From Diprion similis (lineage: Eukaryota; Arthropoda; Insecta; Hymenoptera; Diprionidae): 64,000 nucleotides of DNA. How positions within the stretch are numbered: the first letter of the stretch is position 1; every line of letters begins with the position of its first letter. Both the position numbers and the translations under genes were made by a program. Below the pieces are notes generated by a model, which was given only the letters and a program-made list of their open reading frames with translations, searched no databases and had not been told where the DNA came from. Below, piece after piece: positions 62,655-64,000 of the stretch. The stretch is from the NCBI RefSeq assembly GCF_021155765.1, contig NC_060117.1, positions 3,231,001 to 3,295,000 of the forward strand. The letters are read 5' to 3'.

Positions 62655-64000
62655 GAGATAATATACGATGTTAATGTTTCGAATGTTGCTCAATTCATAG
62701 TTTATTACGAATGGAAGGTTAAGAAACGCATTCTTGATATAAATACTATTTGAAACAATGTATATATATATATATATATATATGTATACAATAATTTTCA
62801 TCGAGATTTCTATGGTTTGAGTGTATCGGCGTTAAGGTTTTTTTTTTTTATTTTTTCGAATTTTTTTGAGTCTCTTTTTGTTTTGGATTTTCTTTGTTTT
62901 ATGAATTAAAGAATCATCAAATATCAGATCTCGTCATTTTAAAACACGTTTTTTAGAGTCTTCGGACCGAATCGTTCCGGAGTGAATTCGGATAAAAAGA
63001 AAAAAATCAATAATATTACAGAAAATTTGTTGTAATCGTCGAAGTTCGGCGATTGATTTTCGTGGTAAAATAAAATCGAGGGTAATTGAATGAAAAGAAA
63101 GAAAATGAAAAAAAAAAAAAAAAAAAACTTGTAACGTGTATTATTTTATTTTTATTTTTCTTCCGATTCCGCAGAAATCGATGGTAAGTTAGAGATGAAA
63201 TTGCTCTGATGGTAAATAAATCGATCACGCTTTCTTGGACGTATTTTTATCGTAAACGATACTTGATACTCTATCGTCTGATACAGCTGCTGTTATGTTA
63301 TATTATTTTTAAGATCGAAAACAGCTTGAAATATTCAAAATTCCCTGTTTGAGTGATCGAAACGTTCAGACAGAAAAAGAAGTAAATTGTATAAAAAAAA
63401 AAAAAAAAAAAAAAGAGAAAAACAAAATAGATAAATATGTTAATCGATCATTTTCGATTTGGAACAAAAAAAAAAAACAAAAAATAATCAATAAATAAAA
63501 TAAAGAAAATGATCGATTACTCAAAAACAATATTGTTTTCGATTTATTACCGACATATAATAATCATCACATCACCGCATTGAATGAATTGAAAAAATTT
63601 TTTTTAGAGAGTATAAATATTCATGTTAAGATAATTATTACAAGTAGCACGTGTAGAATTTGCAAAAGAATTTTTTACTATCCAAATTATAGGGTGATTA
63701 TGAAAAATGAGAAAGATTTTTATCGATCTGCTAATCGTATATAATGAAAGCAGCGCGTTAATTTATCGTTGTGTAATTACGCGGTAATTAGTTTATAATC
63801 AAAGCATGTTGCAAAATTAATATCCATATCCATGATCGCAAATTTAAAAATCATCAAATAAATAAGCAATTGTACATTCTAATCACAGAGGAAAATCTCG
63901 GCATGTAGACACCGATCGTTAACCCGTGTCGATATAGAATATAGATTGTCCACATCTAGATGGTCAACGATAAATTGTTGCCCAGCACAACTGTGAAATA
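61200..64000. other. AT-rich sequence, probably introns of the gene starting at 61082
   Basis: It holds AAT repeats near 61738-61760 and 62443-62463, long TA repeats near 62597-62650 and 62760-62782, and T runs near 61870-61886. A frame near 61606-61720 reads like protein (ECRDLCTWLLNYTRDCRKKF) but cannot be joined in phase to 61199 by a visible splice. The candidate small exons are listed with the preceding feature. Confidence 0.45.

Noticed and set aside
62586-62801. Frame of Ile-Tyr repeats near the right edge
   Set aside because: A direct translation of two long TA repeats.
1-64000. CRISPR array, prophage, operon, rRNA or tRNA genes
   Set aside because: No regularly spaced direct repeats with unique spacers, no Shine-Dalgarno-led gene runs, and no tRNA or rRNA signature was recognised by eye; a tRNAscan or Rfam search would be needed to exclude small RNAs fully.

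Overview
The window reads as nuclear DNA of an insect, most likely a hymenopteran. It is AT-rich and dense in homopolymer tracts, dinucleotide and trinucleotide microsatellites and fold-back (MITE-like) elements. Genes are split by GT-AG introns, and several proteins are recognisable animal orthologues. There are no operons, Shine-Dalgarno sites, CRISPR arrays or bacterial features. The hymenopteran guess is inference from style and from AGGTTAGGTT-type promoter words; the insect assignment is firmer, from protein resemblance and gene structure.

Layout. 1-15.1 kb holds no protein gene I can support. It contains a truncated MITE at the left edge, a 666-bp near-perfect palindrome, a tandem repeat carrying four CACGTG E-boxes, another fold-back element and many microsatellites. 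15.1-18.4 kb (+) is a three-exon gene for a secreted, glycosylated, acidic protein of 701 aa that I do not recognise. 21.5-22.2 kb (-) is MRM2, a mitochondrial rRNA 2'-O-methyltransferase. 23.4-25.7 kb (+) is WDR45B/WIPI3, an autophagy PROPPIN, in six exons. 29.1-32.4 kb (-) is a five-exon four-transmembrane protein with two MITEs in its introns. 33.5-33.85 kb is a 140-bp tandem repeat rich in GCCAT (PHO/YY1-type) cores. 35.7-37.7 kb (+) is the UPF0193/EVG1 (C22orf23) homologue, with an RFX X-box about 0.9 kb upstream.

39.3-51.3 kb is the most striking part: two complete, tandem, same-strand, ten-exon genes for BRAT1-like HEAT-repeat proteins (978 and 966 aa). Splice phases match throughout and four internal exons have identical lengths. 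The two copies differ at the very last residue (MDC-H versus MDC-Y) of the tail that in BRAT1 proteins is thought to contact the Integrator endonuclease INTS11. 52.6-53.2 kb (-) is a small single-exon C2H2 zinc-finger protein. 54.8-57.2 kb (+) is survivin (BIRC5/deterin), four exons. 57.2-64 kb is mostly AT-rich, with the first coding exon of another gene at 61.1 kb and several weaker exon candidates.

The genes do not form one pathway. Individually they serve mitochondrial rRNA modification, autophagy, a probable cilium-linked function, Integrator/DNA-damage support and chromosome segregation. Mobile DNA is intronic in at least four of them. One two-part MITE (A+B modules) occurs twice in opposite orientations, in the first intron of the EVG1 homologue and in intron 5 of the first BRAT1 copy. 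All coordinates and splice sites were read by eye and could be off by a base or so.
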